From assembly GCF_000355675.1 (NCBI RefSeq), contig NC_020888.1, positions 2,897,501 to 2,961,500 on the forward strand: a stretch of 64,000 nucleotides of DNA, read 5' to 3'. The notes under the pieces are model-generated. The model had not been told where the DNA came from, searched no databases, and was given only the letters and a program-made list of their open reading frames with translations. Positions 11,432 to 20,383 of the stretch are shown here, piece after piece. The position numbers and the translations under genes are program-made. The stretch is from Thalassolituus oleivorans MIL-1. GTDB taxonomy: Bacteria; Pseudomonadota; Gammaproteobacteria; Pseudomonadales; Oceanobacteraceae. The stretch's first letter is position 1. Each line of letters opens with the position of its first letter.

Positions 11432-12106
11432 ATGATCACATTACTTAATTTCATTGATTCTATCGGCGGCCCAGTGGTTGCCATTCTCATTCTATTCTCG
11501 ATCGCTGCCACCACTCTAATTCTGCTCAAGTTGGCAGCAACGCTTGTGCAATTGCCCGCACGCAATAGCACGCCAAAGCGCTTGCTGGCTCACTTGCAAA
11601 TGGGGGAACTGAAACAATTACGTCTACTTGCACAGCGTCAACGCAACCCGCATAGCCAGCTTATCGGCGATGCCGTAGAGCTACTTCAAGAGCAAACTCT
11701 GTCGAAAAACGATACCCAATCCGAAGTTATCCGCAAAGCTCGTGATGTGGCACATGCATACAGTAACTACCTACGCCCGCTTGAGGTCATCGCTACGTTA
11801 GCACCCCTACTCGGTCTATTTGGCACGGTACTCGGCATGATTGAAGCGTTTAAGGCAATGGAACTTGCCGGCGCTCAAGTTGATCCGGCGGTTCTATCTG
11901 GTGGTATTTGGCAAGCTTTACTGACCACAGCGGTTGGTCTTGGTGTGGCGATTCCCGTATCACTTATTCACAGCCTATTTGAACGTCGAGCAGAGCAACA
12001 AGTACATAATTTGCAGGATGATATTGGCCAAGTATTCACCTACTTCGCCCGTCACACAGCCAGCGAAACCGCTACAACTTCTGTGAGTCAGCGTAGCGCG
12101 TCATGA
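11432..12106 (+). CDS. exbB: ExbB/TolQ-family proton channel subunit
   Basis: ExbB forms the pentameric inner-membrane scaffold of the Ton motor that uses proton motive force to energise outer-membrane receptors. The 224-residue protein has one N-terminal transmembrane helix (about 12-35), a cytoplasmic loop, and two C-terminal helices (about 120-145 and 160-185) with the MotA/TolQ/ExbB signature (LAPLLGLFGTVLGMI). The start at 11432 has a strong GGGAGG site. It is the first gene of an operon of six or seven genes behind a Fur box and overlaps exbD as ATGA. Confidence 0.93.
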   Translation: MITLLNFIDSIGGPVVAILILFSIAATTLILLKLAATLVQLPARNSTPKRLLAHLQMGELKQLRLLAQRQRNPHSQLIGDAVELLQEQTLSKNDTQSEVIRKARDVAHAYSNYLRPLEVIATLAPLLGLFGTVLGMIEAFKAMELAGAQVDPAVLSGGIWQALLTTAVGLGVAIPVSLIHSLFERRAEQQVHNLQDDIGQVFTYFARHTASETATTSVSQRSAS

Positions 12107-12540
12107 ATAATATGTTTTCTTTAAGTACCTCAGCGCGGCGTGCTAGACCGATTAGCTTAACCGCGCTCATTGATGTGGTATTTATTTTACTCATGTTTTT
12201 TATGCTGACATCGAGTTTTAGTCAGTGGCAGATGCTTGACCTAACCATACCGAGTACGCATCAAGCTGCTAAGGACGATGTACCGCCGGTAATTATTGTA
12301 TACAGCGATGATATCGGATTACTTACGGACACGCTAAAACGACCTATTAATATAAGCGATTTACCGATGCAACTCACAGGCGAAGCGTTAACTAAACCTA
12401 TCATTTTAAGCGCTGAAGAGGCTGTATCACTCAGTCAAATAATTGCAACGTACGAACAGTTAAAACAACTCGGTTTTAACACTATTCATACTAGTCAGGC
12501 GATCAAAAGCACGACCCAAGGTGATGAAAATGAAGGTTAA
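12103..12540 (+). CDS. exbD: ExbD/TolR-family protein, first copy
   Basis: A 145-residue biopolymer transport protein with a short cytoplasmic N terminus, the conserved LTALIDVVFILLMFFML segment (about 20-36) holding the proton-carrying aspartate, and a periplasmic domain. It pairs with ExbB to drive TonB. It is translationally coupled to exbB (ATGA) and overlaps the second exbD. Two consecutive exbD genes in one Ton operon are known in marine gammaproteobacteria and may form a mixed ExbD dimer. Confidence 0.9.
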   Translation: MNNMFSLSTSARRARPISLTALIDVVFILLMFFMLTSSFSQWQMLDLTIPSTHQAAKDDVPPVIIVYSDDIGLLTDTLKRPINISDLPMQLTGEALTKPIILSAEEAVSLSQIIATYEQLKQLGFNTIHTSQAIKSTTQGDENEG

Positions 12541-12970
12541 CTTAGCGCCATCCGAAACATCTGCGAGGGATCTTTCATTATTTTCGTTTACCAACAGTAA
12601 GCAGCAATCCGACGACAATATGATTCCACTGATTAATATTGTGTTTTTATTGCTTATATTTTTTATGGTAGCAGGGCAAATAAAAGCTCAGCCCAACAAA
12701 GAAATTGAATTACCTAAGAGCACGCAACTAACAACCGCCGATGCCTTGCCCATGCGCTTAGAGTTGCACGCTAATGGTGAACTCAAGCTCAATGGTGAAA
12801 CCGTTCTGCCATCGCAACTAACCAGCTTAGTTAGCGACAACGCAACTGCCAAGATTGCACTTTTTGCCGATGGTAGAGCAACTGCCAAGCAGCTGGATAT
12901 TTTACTAAACGCCTTGGGTGACAGTAGCAATATCGAGATAAAGCTTTTCACTATGGCGACCCAACAATGA
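12530..12970 (+). CDS. exbD: ExbD/TolR-family protein, second copy
   Basis: A second ExbD of about 146 residues with the membrane motif MIPLINIVFLLLIFFMV. The usual LxxLIDVVF aspartate position reads asparagine here (PLINIVF), so this copy lacks the ordinary proton-carrying residue and may act only as the structural partner of the first ExbD. I chose ATG 12530 because AAGGTGA lies 5 bases upstream; ATG 12524 and GTG 12521 are in frame but lack a site. It overlaps tonB as ATGA. Confidence 0.88.
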   Translation: MKVNLAPSETSARDLSLFSFTNSKQQSDDNMIPLINIVFLLLIFFMVAGQIKAQPNKEIELPKSTQLTTADALPMRLELHANGELKLNGETVLPSQLTSLVSDNATAKIALFADGRATAKQLDILLNALGDSSNIEIKLFTMATQQ

Positions 12971-13758
12971 GTGCTTTGCGTTGGGTTTTAGCGGGTTCTA
13001 CAGCGCTTATTTTGCACGGTGCCGTTTGGTATGCCATCTCGGTAAACGCCAACACATCTGAAGGTGATGCGATGGATACCGGTGAGATGGGCATCGACTT
13101 AGGCGTTGGCCAACTTGGCTCTTATGCCGATATTCAAGAGCGTTTAACACAATTAGAACGCCCGACTCCGGTCGTGAAAAAAATACCTGAAAAACCGATA
13201 GAAATTAAAAAACTTATACAAAAGAAACCCATAATCGAAGCAAAAGATTTAGCTAATAACAGCTTTAAAGTTGAAGAAATAAAACCGAAAGAAAAATCAC
13301 CAGCAGAAGAAATTCCTGTTGAGCAACCAAATGATGAGAGAGAAGAAACTCTGCCAGAACCGGAAGTAAAAGCGGCACCAGTACAAGCTGCCGTTAAAGC
13401 AACGGGGAAAGCCGAGCAGAGTCAAAGCGGCGGTGTACGCGGCAGCGCAAAAAACTACAAAAACCAACTTAATCGTTGGTTAGCAAAATATAAGCGCTAT
13501 CCGTCTGCGGCTAAAAAAGAAAAGCAAGAAGGCATAGTCCGTATTGCTTTCACCATGGATCGACAAGGCAATGTGCTAAATCGTCAGGTGGATACCTCTA
13601 GCGGATATCCCTACCTCGATGCCGCAGCATTAAAAATGTTCGACGACGCGAATCCTCTACCGCCGGTGCCGGATAACTTTGCACCGGGACGGATGGAGCT
13701 ACCACTCGTTATGCCGATCGATTTCACGCTTATTACCAACACATCATTTGGGGACTAA
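12967..13758 (+). CDS. tonB: TonB energy-transducing protein
   Basis: TonB spans the periplasm and passes energy from ExbBD to outer-membrane receptors. The 263 residues show an N-terminal membrane anchor (about 5-25), a Pro/Lys/Glu-rich rod (about 60-145) and a C-terminal TonB domain (about 165-255) containing YPSAAKKEKQEGIVRIAFT. It lies between exbD (ATGA overlap) and the receptor gene (2-base gap), so it is probably dedicated to that receptor. Confidence 0.92.
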   Translation: MSALRWVLAGSTALILHGAVWYAISVNANTSEGDAMDTGEMGIDLGVGQLGSYADIQERLTQLERPTPVVKKIPEKPIEIKKLIQKKPIIEAKDLANNSFKVEEIKPKEKSPAEEIPVEQPNDEREETLPEPEVKAAPVQAAVKATGKAEQSQSGGVRGSAKNYKNQLNRWLAKYKRYPSAAKKEKQEGIVRIAFTMDRQGNVLNRQVDTSSGYPYLDAAALKMFDDANPLPPVPDNFAPGRMELPLVMPIDFTLITNTSFGD

Positions 13759-13760
13759 TC

Positions 13761-16091
13761 ATGGATAAGAAAACAGCAAAGAGCAGCGGTAAGCTGACGC
13801 TGCGCACCACCCGACTTGCACCCGGCGCCACTACATTGAGCATAGGGTTGCCAGCATTACTATTGGGATCTCTGCCTCTTGCGAATATGGCAATGGCTGA
13901 CGATACCATCATGCTTGATACCATGCAGGTTGAAGAGCGCACCGTGGATACCAATCCATACGCCGAGCCTGGCGCTCCATATAAAGCTAAAGTCTCTGGC
14001 GATAGCCGTCATGTCAAAGATATTGCTGAGACACCACAAACAATGACCGTACTGACCCAGACTCAAATTCAAGAATCTGGTCGGAGTGACCTAAAGGACA
14101 TACTGGACGCGCAGCCGGGTATTACTTTAGGTACTGGAGAAAACGGTAATGCCTTCGGTGATCGCTACGTTATTCGTGGCCACGAAGCTCGTTCTGATGT
14201 GTTTGTCGATGGCCTGCGCGATCCTGGTATGACAACACGCGAGAGCTTTGCGGTAGAACAAGTTGAAATCACCAAAGGGCCAAGTTCAACGTTTGCAGGC
14301 CGTGGCTCAACAGGTGGTGCAGTGAATAGCATTACCAAACAAGCCAGCAGCGAATACGACTTCAACAAAGTGGAAGCTGGATTAGGTACGGATAATTACC
14401 GTCGTATTACTTTAGATACCAACCGAAGTATTAACGACGACTTAGCCGTACGTGCCAACGTATTACATAGCTATGAGGAGATTCCTGATCGTGATCCAAA
14501 CGATAAAGAACGCAATGGTCTAGCATTATCTGGCGCTTACCAAGCGACTGATAAACTAAAAATCATCGCTGACTACTACCACTTAAGTGCGTTCGAAAAT
14601 AATGATATTGGTAGTTACATTGATAGAACGACAGGAAAAGTGAATGACGATATTCCTGCCTACGCACAAAAACAGGATTTTATTAAATCTCGCGTTGATA
14701 CCGTTACTTTACGTGCTGAATACGAGCTCAATGATAACCTGCGTATAGAAAACTCTATGCGTCATGGCACCACCAATAACGGCTACGTCGTTACCGGTGC
14801 TCGTGGAACTAGTCGCGATGTTACCGATCCTGCAGGTGACATAGCCACCATTTCACTAAGCACGCACCAAGGCTGGCAAGAAGTAGAATACTTTGCCAAT
14901 CAATTAAACCTTTTCATTGATACTGAAATTGCTGGGATGGCTCATCAATTTGTTGTGGGTGGTGAATACTCTAAACACGATGTATTAAATGGTGTTTATA
15001 GCGTTACTAATGAAGGCGACTCTAACTGTCTGGTTTCTGGTCGCGGTGGTGTTTCCAATGGTTATTGTTTACAGGATGAAAATGGCAACTACATTGATAA
15101 CATCGATACCTTAATGGGTCGTAATATCAATAAGGGTGCTGCCGACTCCGACTACCAAATTGATACCATTTCACTTTATGTTATGGACACTATTGATATC
15201 ACCGATGAATTTTCCGTATTTGCTGGCGTGCGCGCTGATACCTTTGAATACAAGAATATTGTTACCGGTCGAGATGGCTCAGATACCACTTATGAATACG
15301 ACGATACCCTATGGAACGGTCACATAGGCACCATGTATGACATTACCGATAACGGTAATGTTTACCTAACGTACAGTACGTCGGCCAACATTAATGGTGG
15401 TGAGTCTGATGTGGGTGGTAACTGCGGTTACGGCGGTTTGTGTTCAAGCGCAGAAAGCGTCGACAAAGCAAAACCAGAAAAAGTAGAGAATATTGAACTA
15501 GGTACCAAGTGGAACTTACTCAATGAAAAACTACTAGCAACGGCTGCCTTATTCCAAGTAACCAAAGACGACGTAATGGAAGGCACTGATTACGATACCG
15601 CAGGCACCTATAATACCGGTAAGAACCGAGTTAAAGGGGTTGAATTCTCACTAGTCGGTAACATTACCGAACGCTTGAGCACTCAGTTAGGTATGGCATT
15701 AATGAAGTCGGAAATTCTAAAAACCGCTGCAACGTCAGGTGGCGAACCTGTAGAACCTGGTGGCCGCTTAGCCAATTTTGCAAACCGTTCTGCCTTTGCT
15801 CAAGTGCGTTATCAGCTAACCGATAAATTCAGTTTTGGTGCAGCCGCGAATCATTCGAGTGAAGTGTATGTTGGCCAGCCAGACAGCACGGCCAGTGAAG
15901 ATCTTCGTGTTCCGTCTTATACCATCTTTGATGCGTTCGCGAGTTATGAATTTAACGAGCAACTGAATGCCCGCGTTAACGTGGCAAACCTCACGGATAA
16001 AGATTACTACTTAACGGCCTATCGTAGTGGCGCCTTTGCCTACATTGGTGATGCACGCAATGCGCAACTAACGGTAGCCTATGAGTTTTAA
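13761..16091 (+). CDS. TonB-dependent siderophore receptor, Fiu-like
   Basis: An outer-membrane gated barrel that imports ferric siderophores. The 776 residues include a long signal peptide ending near ANMAMA (about 47), a TonB-box-like stretch (DTMQVEER, about 52-60), a plug domain (about 80-195, with ITKGPSSTFAGRGSTGGAVN) and a 22-strand barrel ending in the terminal phenylalanine expected for outer-membrane insertion (VAYEF). The plug features and the downstream PiuC-type gene match the Fiu/PiuA catecholate group; the ligand is inferred, not shown. One CxxxxxC pair is visible in an extracellular loop (about 425-435), and another in GGNCGYGGLCSS. Confidence 0.88.
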   Translation: MDKKTAKSSGKLTLRTTRLAPGATTLSIGLPALLLGSLPLANMAMADDTIMLDTMQVEERTVDTNPYAEPGAPYKAKVSGDSRHVKDIAETPQTMTVLTQTQIQESGRSDLKDILDAQPGITLGTGENGNAFGDRYVIRGHEARSDVFVDGLRDPGMTTRESFAVEQVEITKGPSSTFAGRGSTGGAVNSITKQASSEYDFNKVEAGLGTDNYRRITLDTNRSINDDLAVRANVLHSYEEIPDRDPNDKERNGLALSGAYQATDKLKIIADYYHLSAFENNDIGSYIDRTTGKVNDDIPAYAQKQDFIKSRVDTVTLRAEYELNDNLRIENSMRHGTTNNGYVVTGARGTSRDVTDPAGDIATISLSTHQGWQEVEYFANQLNLFIDTEIAGMAHQFVVGGEYSKHDVLNGVYSVTNEGDSNCLVSGRGGVSNGYCLQDENGNYIDNIDTLMGRNINKGAADSDYQIDTISLYVMDTIDITDEFSVFAGVRADTFEYKNIVTGRDGSDTTYEYDDTLWNGHIGTMYDITDNGNVYLTYSTSANINGGESDVGGNCGYGGLCSSAESVDKAKPEKVENIELGTKWNLLNEKLLATAALFQVTKDDVMEGTDYDTAGTYNTGKNRVKGVEFSLVGNITERLSTQLGMALMKSEILKTAATSGGEPVEPGGRLANFANRSAFAQVRYQLTDKFSFGAAANHSSEVYVGQPDSTASEDLRVPSYTIFDAFASYEFNEQLNARVNVANLTDKDYYLTAYRSGAFAYIGDARNAQLTVAYEF

Positions 16092-16111
16092 TTCATAAGC
16101 GATAGCAAGCG

Positions 16112-16144
16112 AAACACCGAGCATTCAGTGCTCGGTGTTTTTTA
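16112..16144 (+). terminator. Intrinsic terminator after the receptor gene
   Basis: A 12-bp stem, AAACACCGAGCA (16112-16123) with TGCTCGGTGTTT (16129-16140), a 5-base loop and a T run. It separates the receptor from the hydroxyacid oxidase and PiuC genes 24 bases downstream, so those may be partly read-through or have their own promoter. Confidence 0.9.
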
Positions 16145-16167
16145 TTTTACGATTAATACGGTGAGAT

Positions 16168-17283
16168 ATGAACCACACAGCGTCGCTCAATTATATCCCT
16201 ACTGATATCGTTAGTGTGAGCGACTACGAGCGTTACGCTCGCGAGGCATTAGCTTACGATGTGCTGGAATATATCAATGCTGGCGTAGCCGACGATATTA
16301 CGCTCGACCGTAATCGTATAGCGTTTGATGCAATGTCGATCTACAACCGTGTACTGAATGATTTTTCTCATAGCAGCACACAGGTTGAATTATTTTCAGG
16401 CCGTCTAAAACAAACCTTATCCCATCCAATATTATTGGCGCCCGTCGCTCATCAAACTCTGATTCATGCTGATGGCGAAATAGCCACAGCACAAGCAGCC
16501 GCCGCGCTGAATATACCTATGATTGTGAGTACACTTGCCAGTAAACGGCTAGAAGATATCGCCCAACATGCCGGGCCACACTGGTTTCAACTGTATTGGC
16601 AGCCTTGCCGAGACGCCAATCTAGAATTAATAAATCGCGCTATTGATAGCGGTTACAGCGCTATTGTTATTACTCTCGATGCACCGGTTAACGGCTTACG
16701 AAATCGCCCTCAAAGAGCCGGATTTTTATTGCCTAACGATATCAATATTAATCTCCGCGACTTGCCGCAAGCCGCCACTAAAACGTTAAATCCAAGCGAT
16801 AGCATTATTCTTAACGGTTTTATGAGCGATGCACCCAACCAAAACGATTTAGTCTGGTTACGGCAGCAGGTTAAATTGCCTTTAATAGCTAAGGGAATTA
16901 GCCATCCGCAAGATGCAATCCTGTTAAAAAAGTTAGGGTTCGATGGTGTTGTGGTATCGAATCATGGTGGCCGTACACTTGATACCTTACCCGCCAGCAT
17001 TGAATTACTTCCCGCTATTCGAGCTGCCGTTGGAGATGATTTCACCGTATTGTTGGATAGCGGCATTCGACGCGGCAGTGATATTTTCAAAGCCATGGCT
17101 CTGGGTGCTAACGCCGTACTGATTGGTCGCCCACAATTATGGGCATTGGCAACAGCGGGGGCACTCGGCGTCGCTCATATGCTGAAATTACTGCGTGATG
17201 AGTTTGAAATTACTATGGCATTGGCAGGCTGTAGTAACATCGAAAACATTAATGCCGAATCACTTTTTACGCGTCAAGCTTAA
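16168..17283 (+). CDS. FMN-dependent alpha-hydroxy acid oxidase/dehydrogenase
   Basis: Oxidises 2-hydroxy acids (lactate, glycolate, mandelate type) using FMN in a TIM barrel. The 371-residue protein has the family N terminus (SVSDYERYAREAL), the FMN-binding lysine in PLIAKGI (about 235), the active-site loop VVSNHGGRTLD (about 260-270) with the catalytic histidine, and the phosphate-binding DSGIRRGSDIFKA (about 292-304). No membrane segment is seen, so it is not the membrane-bound LldD type. Its place between a siderophore receptor and PiuC is unusual; a role on hydroxy-acid iron ligands is a guess. Confidence 0.87.
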   Translation: MNHTASLNYIPTDIVSVSDYERYAREALAYDVLEYINAGVADDITLDRNRIAFDAMSIYNRVLNDFSHSSTQVELFSGRLKQTLSHPILLAPVAHQTLIHADGEIATAQAAAALNIPMIVSTLASKRLEDIAQHAGPHWFQLYWQPCRDANLELINRAIDSGYSAIVITLDAPVNGLRNRPQRAGFLLPNDININLRDLPQAATKTLNPSDSIILNGFMSDAPNQNDLVWLRQQVKLPLIAKGISHPQDAILLKKLGFDGVVVSNHGGRTLDTLPASIELLPAIRAAVGDDFTVLLDSGIRRGSDIFKAMALGANAVLIGRPQLWALATAGALGVAHMLKLLRDEFEITMALAGCSNIENINAESLFTRQA

Positions 17284-17300
17284 TAATTAAGGAGCTAGAC

Positions 17301-17981
17301 ATGTTGTTGCCAATCGAAAACATCATTCGCCGCGACGATGCGTTAGCCTTACACCAAGCGCTCGAACAAGCGCCTTGGGTCGAGGGAATACGCACCGCTG
17401 GCGGTATAGCGGCGAATGTTAAAGCCAACCTGCAGCTTGATGAAACCAGTGCTCTAGCCCAGCAATTAGCTCAAGCGGTACTGGATGCAGTACGGCAACA
17501 TCCTTTGTTTATTTCTGCGACGTTACCGCAAAAAATCTTTCCGCCTCGTTTTAATTGTTATCAGAATAGTGGTCATTACGGCTTGCATATTGATAGCGCC
17601 ATAATGACACTGCCCGACGGTCAAGCAATGCGTACCGATATTTCCGCAACGTTATTTTTAAGTGATGCCGATGAATACGATGGCGGCGAATTGACCATAG
17701 AAACTCAATACGGTGCGCAAGAGGTGAAATTAAACGCTGGTGATTTAATCTTATATCCCTCCACCAGCTTGCATGAAGTCAAACCTGTAATCCGAGGTAA
17801 GCGCTTAGCGGCTTTCTTTTGGATACAAAGCATGGTCGCGAATGCCATTCAACGTGAGCAATTATTTGAATTAGACCAATCTATTCAGGTATTAACCCAA
17901 GACCGGGGCAGTGCCGATAATGAAGTACGACGTTTGAGTGGCCTTTACCACAACTTATTGCGCGGCTGGGCCAGCGTGTAA
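17301..17981 (+). CDS. piuC: PiuC/YbiX-family Fe(II)/2-oxoglutarate dioxygenase
   Basis: PKHD-type hydroxylase found beside Fiu/PiuA receptors. The 226 residues carry the double-stranded beta-helix core with HID (about 95, first iron ligands H and D), a second histidine in SLHEVKP (about 157) and the arginine in IRGKRLAAFFW (about 165) expected to bind 2-oxoglutarate. A good AAGGAG site precedes ATG 17301. In E. coli and Pseudomonas the homologues sit next to catecholate receptors and are iron regulated; the exact substrate is not established. Confidence 0.92.
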   Translation: MLLPIENIIRRDDALALHQALEQAPWVEGIRTAGGIAANVKANLQLDETSALAQQLAQAVLDAVRQHPLFISATLPQKIFPPRFNCYQNSGHYGLHIDSAIMTLPDGQAMRTDISATLFLSDADEYDGGELTIETQYGAQEVKLNAGDLILYPSTSLHEVKPVIRGKRLAAFFWIQSMVANAIQREQLFELDQSIQVLTQDRGSADNEVRRLSGLYHNLLRGWASV

Positions 17982-17995
17982 AAAGTATAAGCCAC

Positions 17996-19003
17996 CTATT
18001 CAGACGGCTTATTAAATTGACTCGGCGATACGCCATACCATTTTTTAAATGCCCGAGAAAAAGCACTAACATCAGAAAATCCGAGTAAAAACGCTAATTG
18101 CGTAACACTCGTACCAGGAATACGTAAGTGCCGTTCAACCAATGTTCTGCGCGTACGTTCTAATAACTTCTGCCATGTTAAGTCTTCTTCCGTTAAGCGC
18201 CGCTGTAAACTACGTACACTCATATGAAATTGTTCTGCAGCATCCGTTAATGACGGCTCTCCTTCGGGCAACTGCCCTTCTACCCATAGAGATAACTGAA
18301 TAACCAATGAACCCTTTTCTTGCTGGGCTAATCGCTCACTCAGTGTTGCATCTAACATCGCCGCCATTTGAGGCTCGCTCGATTGCAGTTCCGCATTAAC
18401 AGCGTGGCGTGCAAATACCAATGTAAAATGATCCGCCGCTTGCACCTTAACGCGAAAATAGCGGCTCATACGATCTAAAAATAATTCATTAATCGCTGGA
18501 GCATGCACTTCAATTGGATTTAATTTTGCGTCAATTCGAATACGCACCATACGGACAAGACTGGCCATAACAAATTGAATACCTTGGTGATGCGGCTCAA
18601 ACCCTTCATTCGGCACAAATCGAATAGCCACTCGGTCGTCCTCAATATCCAATTCAAGATTAACGACATTACTGATTAAACGATGAAAACGCACAATACG
18701 CTGCAACACACTCAACAAACTGCCACCGGCAGATAATGCTAAGCCCAAACCACCAAAGGTCGAGTATTCGCTCTCACGCGCCATATTAATTCCCAGCGAC
18801 GGGTCATCGAGTAAGCGCTCAACCTCATCCAACAAGGCATAAGACTTAGTGGTATCGACCATAGCTTCAGTATTGCGGGTATCCGCCAAGCTAATCCCAA
18901 ACTGGCTAAATATCGGCTCAGGGGCTATGTTGCGCGCTACCAGCAAGCTGGCAAGTGGGCGCAAGAACATGGCAACGGCTTTGCCTTCCATCGACATTGG
19001 CAT
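17996..19003 (-). CDS. AraC-family transcriptional regulator
   Basis: A 335-residue regulator with an N-terminal arabinose-binding-like domain of the OruR/ORFE type (about 20-200) and a C-terminal AraC double helix-turn-helix (about 235-330: SLTDAAEQFHMSVRSLQRRL, then VTQLAFLLGFSDVSAFSRAF). Regulators of this type in Pseudomonas and Alcanivorax relatives often control neighbouring lipid or alcohol metabolism genes. It is divergent from the desaturase at 19089 with 85 bases between, so control of that gene is a reasonable inference. It converges on piuC with a 14-base gap. Confidence 0.9.
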   Translation of the reverse strand: MPMSMEGKAVAMFLRPLASLLVARNIAPEPIFSQFGISLADTRNTEAMVDTTKSYALLDEVERLLDDPSLGINMARESEYSTFGGLGLALSAGGSLLSVLQRIVRFHRLISNVVNLELDIEDDRVAIRFVPNEGFEPHHQGIQFVMASLVRMVRIRIDAKLNPIEVHAPAINELFLDRMSRYFRVKVQAADHFTLVFARHAVNAELQSSEPQMAAMLDATLSERLAQQEKGSLVIQLSLWVEGQLPEGEPSLTDAAEQFHMSVRSLQRRLTEEDLTWQKLLERTRRTLVERHLRIPGTSVTQLAFLLGFSDVSAFSRAFKKWYGVSPSQFNKPSE

Positions 19004-19088
19004 CTCCGGTCAAATGATTGGCAGCATGGGCAAGGCAGCACCCGATTCTGCACGGTACATTGTTATTGTGATTAACAGGAGTATACCT

Positions 19089-20207
19089 ATGTCATCGACA
19101 ACTGGCCTCAATTCCGCCGATTCGTTAAAGGCAGCCAAACAAAAAGACCGTCAAATTCAAAGTGAACTGATGGCGGTGAGTGATCGCGTTCGTAATAACC
19201 ACCCGAGCCTAGTAAAGCATCAAAATGCGGTAGGAATGGGTATCTTTTTAACCAGCATATTGGGCATGGTGCTCAACGGCTGGCTCTATTTTGAAGGCAT
19301 TATGCCAGTTTGGATGGTGATCGTACTGAGCGCCTTCTGGACATCTCTTTTACATGAGCTGGAACATGACCTGATCCACTACATGTACTTCCGTAAAACC
19401 CCATTTTGGCATCATGTCATGATGGCGGGTGTTTACTTAGCGCGTCCGCTGACCCAAAATCCATGGGTACGCCGTCACACGCATTTACATCATCATAAAG
19501 TGTCTGGGACTGAGACAGACTTAGAGGAACGCGGGATTACCAATGGCGAAAGCTGGGGAATCCGTCGTCTCCTTATGGTTGGCGATAACATGCTGGCGTT
19601 CTACTTGCGCATCCCTAAGTACTTCATTGAGCCTCGTCGCTTGCTGAAGGAAGGCAAGGTGAACCATAAAGATCTAAAGAATTTGCGCCTCATTGCAGCC
19701 GCTTCTTTTACACCACTAGGCACCACCCTGTATTTGATTTGGCACCTGTTCGTGTTGTTTCACTTGGCTAATGGCATTGCTTGGACACTGGATGCACAGA
19801 TTGCATGGCCGCAATGGCTGCTGGCGCAACAAGATTGGGTAACCGGTTTGGTGGTTGTTCTGATTGCACCGAACGTACTGCGTACCTTCTGCCTGCACTT
19901 TATTTCATCCAACATGCATTACTATGGCGATAACCGCTCTGGCATTATTCACGAGCAGTGCCAGGTTATGAATCCTTGGTATCTACTGCCACTTCAAGCT
20001 TTCTGCTTCAACTTTGGCAGTACCCATGCGATTCACCACTTCGTGGTACGTGACCCATTCTATATTCGTCATCTGGCGACAAAAGAATCACACGAAGTGC
20101 TACGCAAACAAGGTATTCGCTTCAATGACATGGGCACCTTCAGCCGTGCTAATCGCATGCATACTAAAGAACATTATGCCGGCATCAACGAGGCTGCTAA
20201 CGCCTGA
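19089..20207 (+). CDS. Membrane fatty acid desaturase
   Basis: An integral membrane di-iron enzyme introducing double bonds into acyl chains. The 372-residue protein has three histidine clusters: HELEHDLIH near residue 100, RRHTHLHHHK near 134, and THAIHHF near 314, with four or so hydrophobic segments. I took ATG 19089 because AGGAG lies 8 bases upstream; the frame is open about 80 codons further upstream but would then overlap the divergent AraC gene. A terminator follows. A related membrane hydroxylase is a less likely alternative. Confidence 0.85.
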   Translation: MSSTTGLNSADSLKAAKQKDRQIQSELMAVSDRVRNNHPSLVKHQNAVGMGIFLTSILGMVLNGWLYFEGIMPVWMVIVLSAFWTSLLHELEHDLIHYMYFRKTPFWHHVMMAGVYLARPLTQNPWVRRHTHLHHHKVSGTETDLEERGITNGESWGIRRLLMVGDNMLAFYLRIPKYFIEPRRLLKEGKVNHKDLKNLRLIAAASFTPLGTTLYLIWHLFVLFHLANGIAWTLDAQIAWPQWLLAQQDWVTGLVVVLIAPNVLRTFCLHFISSNMHYYGDNRSGIIHEQCQVMNPWYLLPLQAFCFNFGSTHAIHHFVVRDPFYIRHLATKESHEVLRKQGIRFNDMGTFSRANRMHTKEHYAGINEAANA

Positions 20208-20225
20208 TAGCCCCGCTGCTGAACT

Positions 20226-20253
20226 AAGCCGCACCCTCTGGTGCGGCTTTTTT
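20226..20253 (+). terminator. Intrinsic terminator after the desaturase
   Basis: AAGCCGCACC (20226-20235), loop CTCT, GGTGCGGCTT (20240-20249), followed by six T. Confidence 0.93.
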
Positions 20254-20383
20254 ATGGATTTTGCTCTGCACTATTAGCGCCACTCACGTTCAACCTCGAA
20301 ACATTCAAGACCACGACGGTCACATCTAGGCCATTCACTGTTAGAATGCTGCATCGTTATCGTATTTAGAAAGAAGGTCGCTC

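Noticed and set aside
18849-19088. N-terminal extension of the 19089 desaturase
   Set aside because: It would overlap the divergent AraC gene, and a good AGGAG site precedes ATG 19089.
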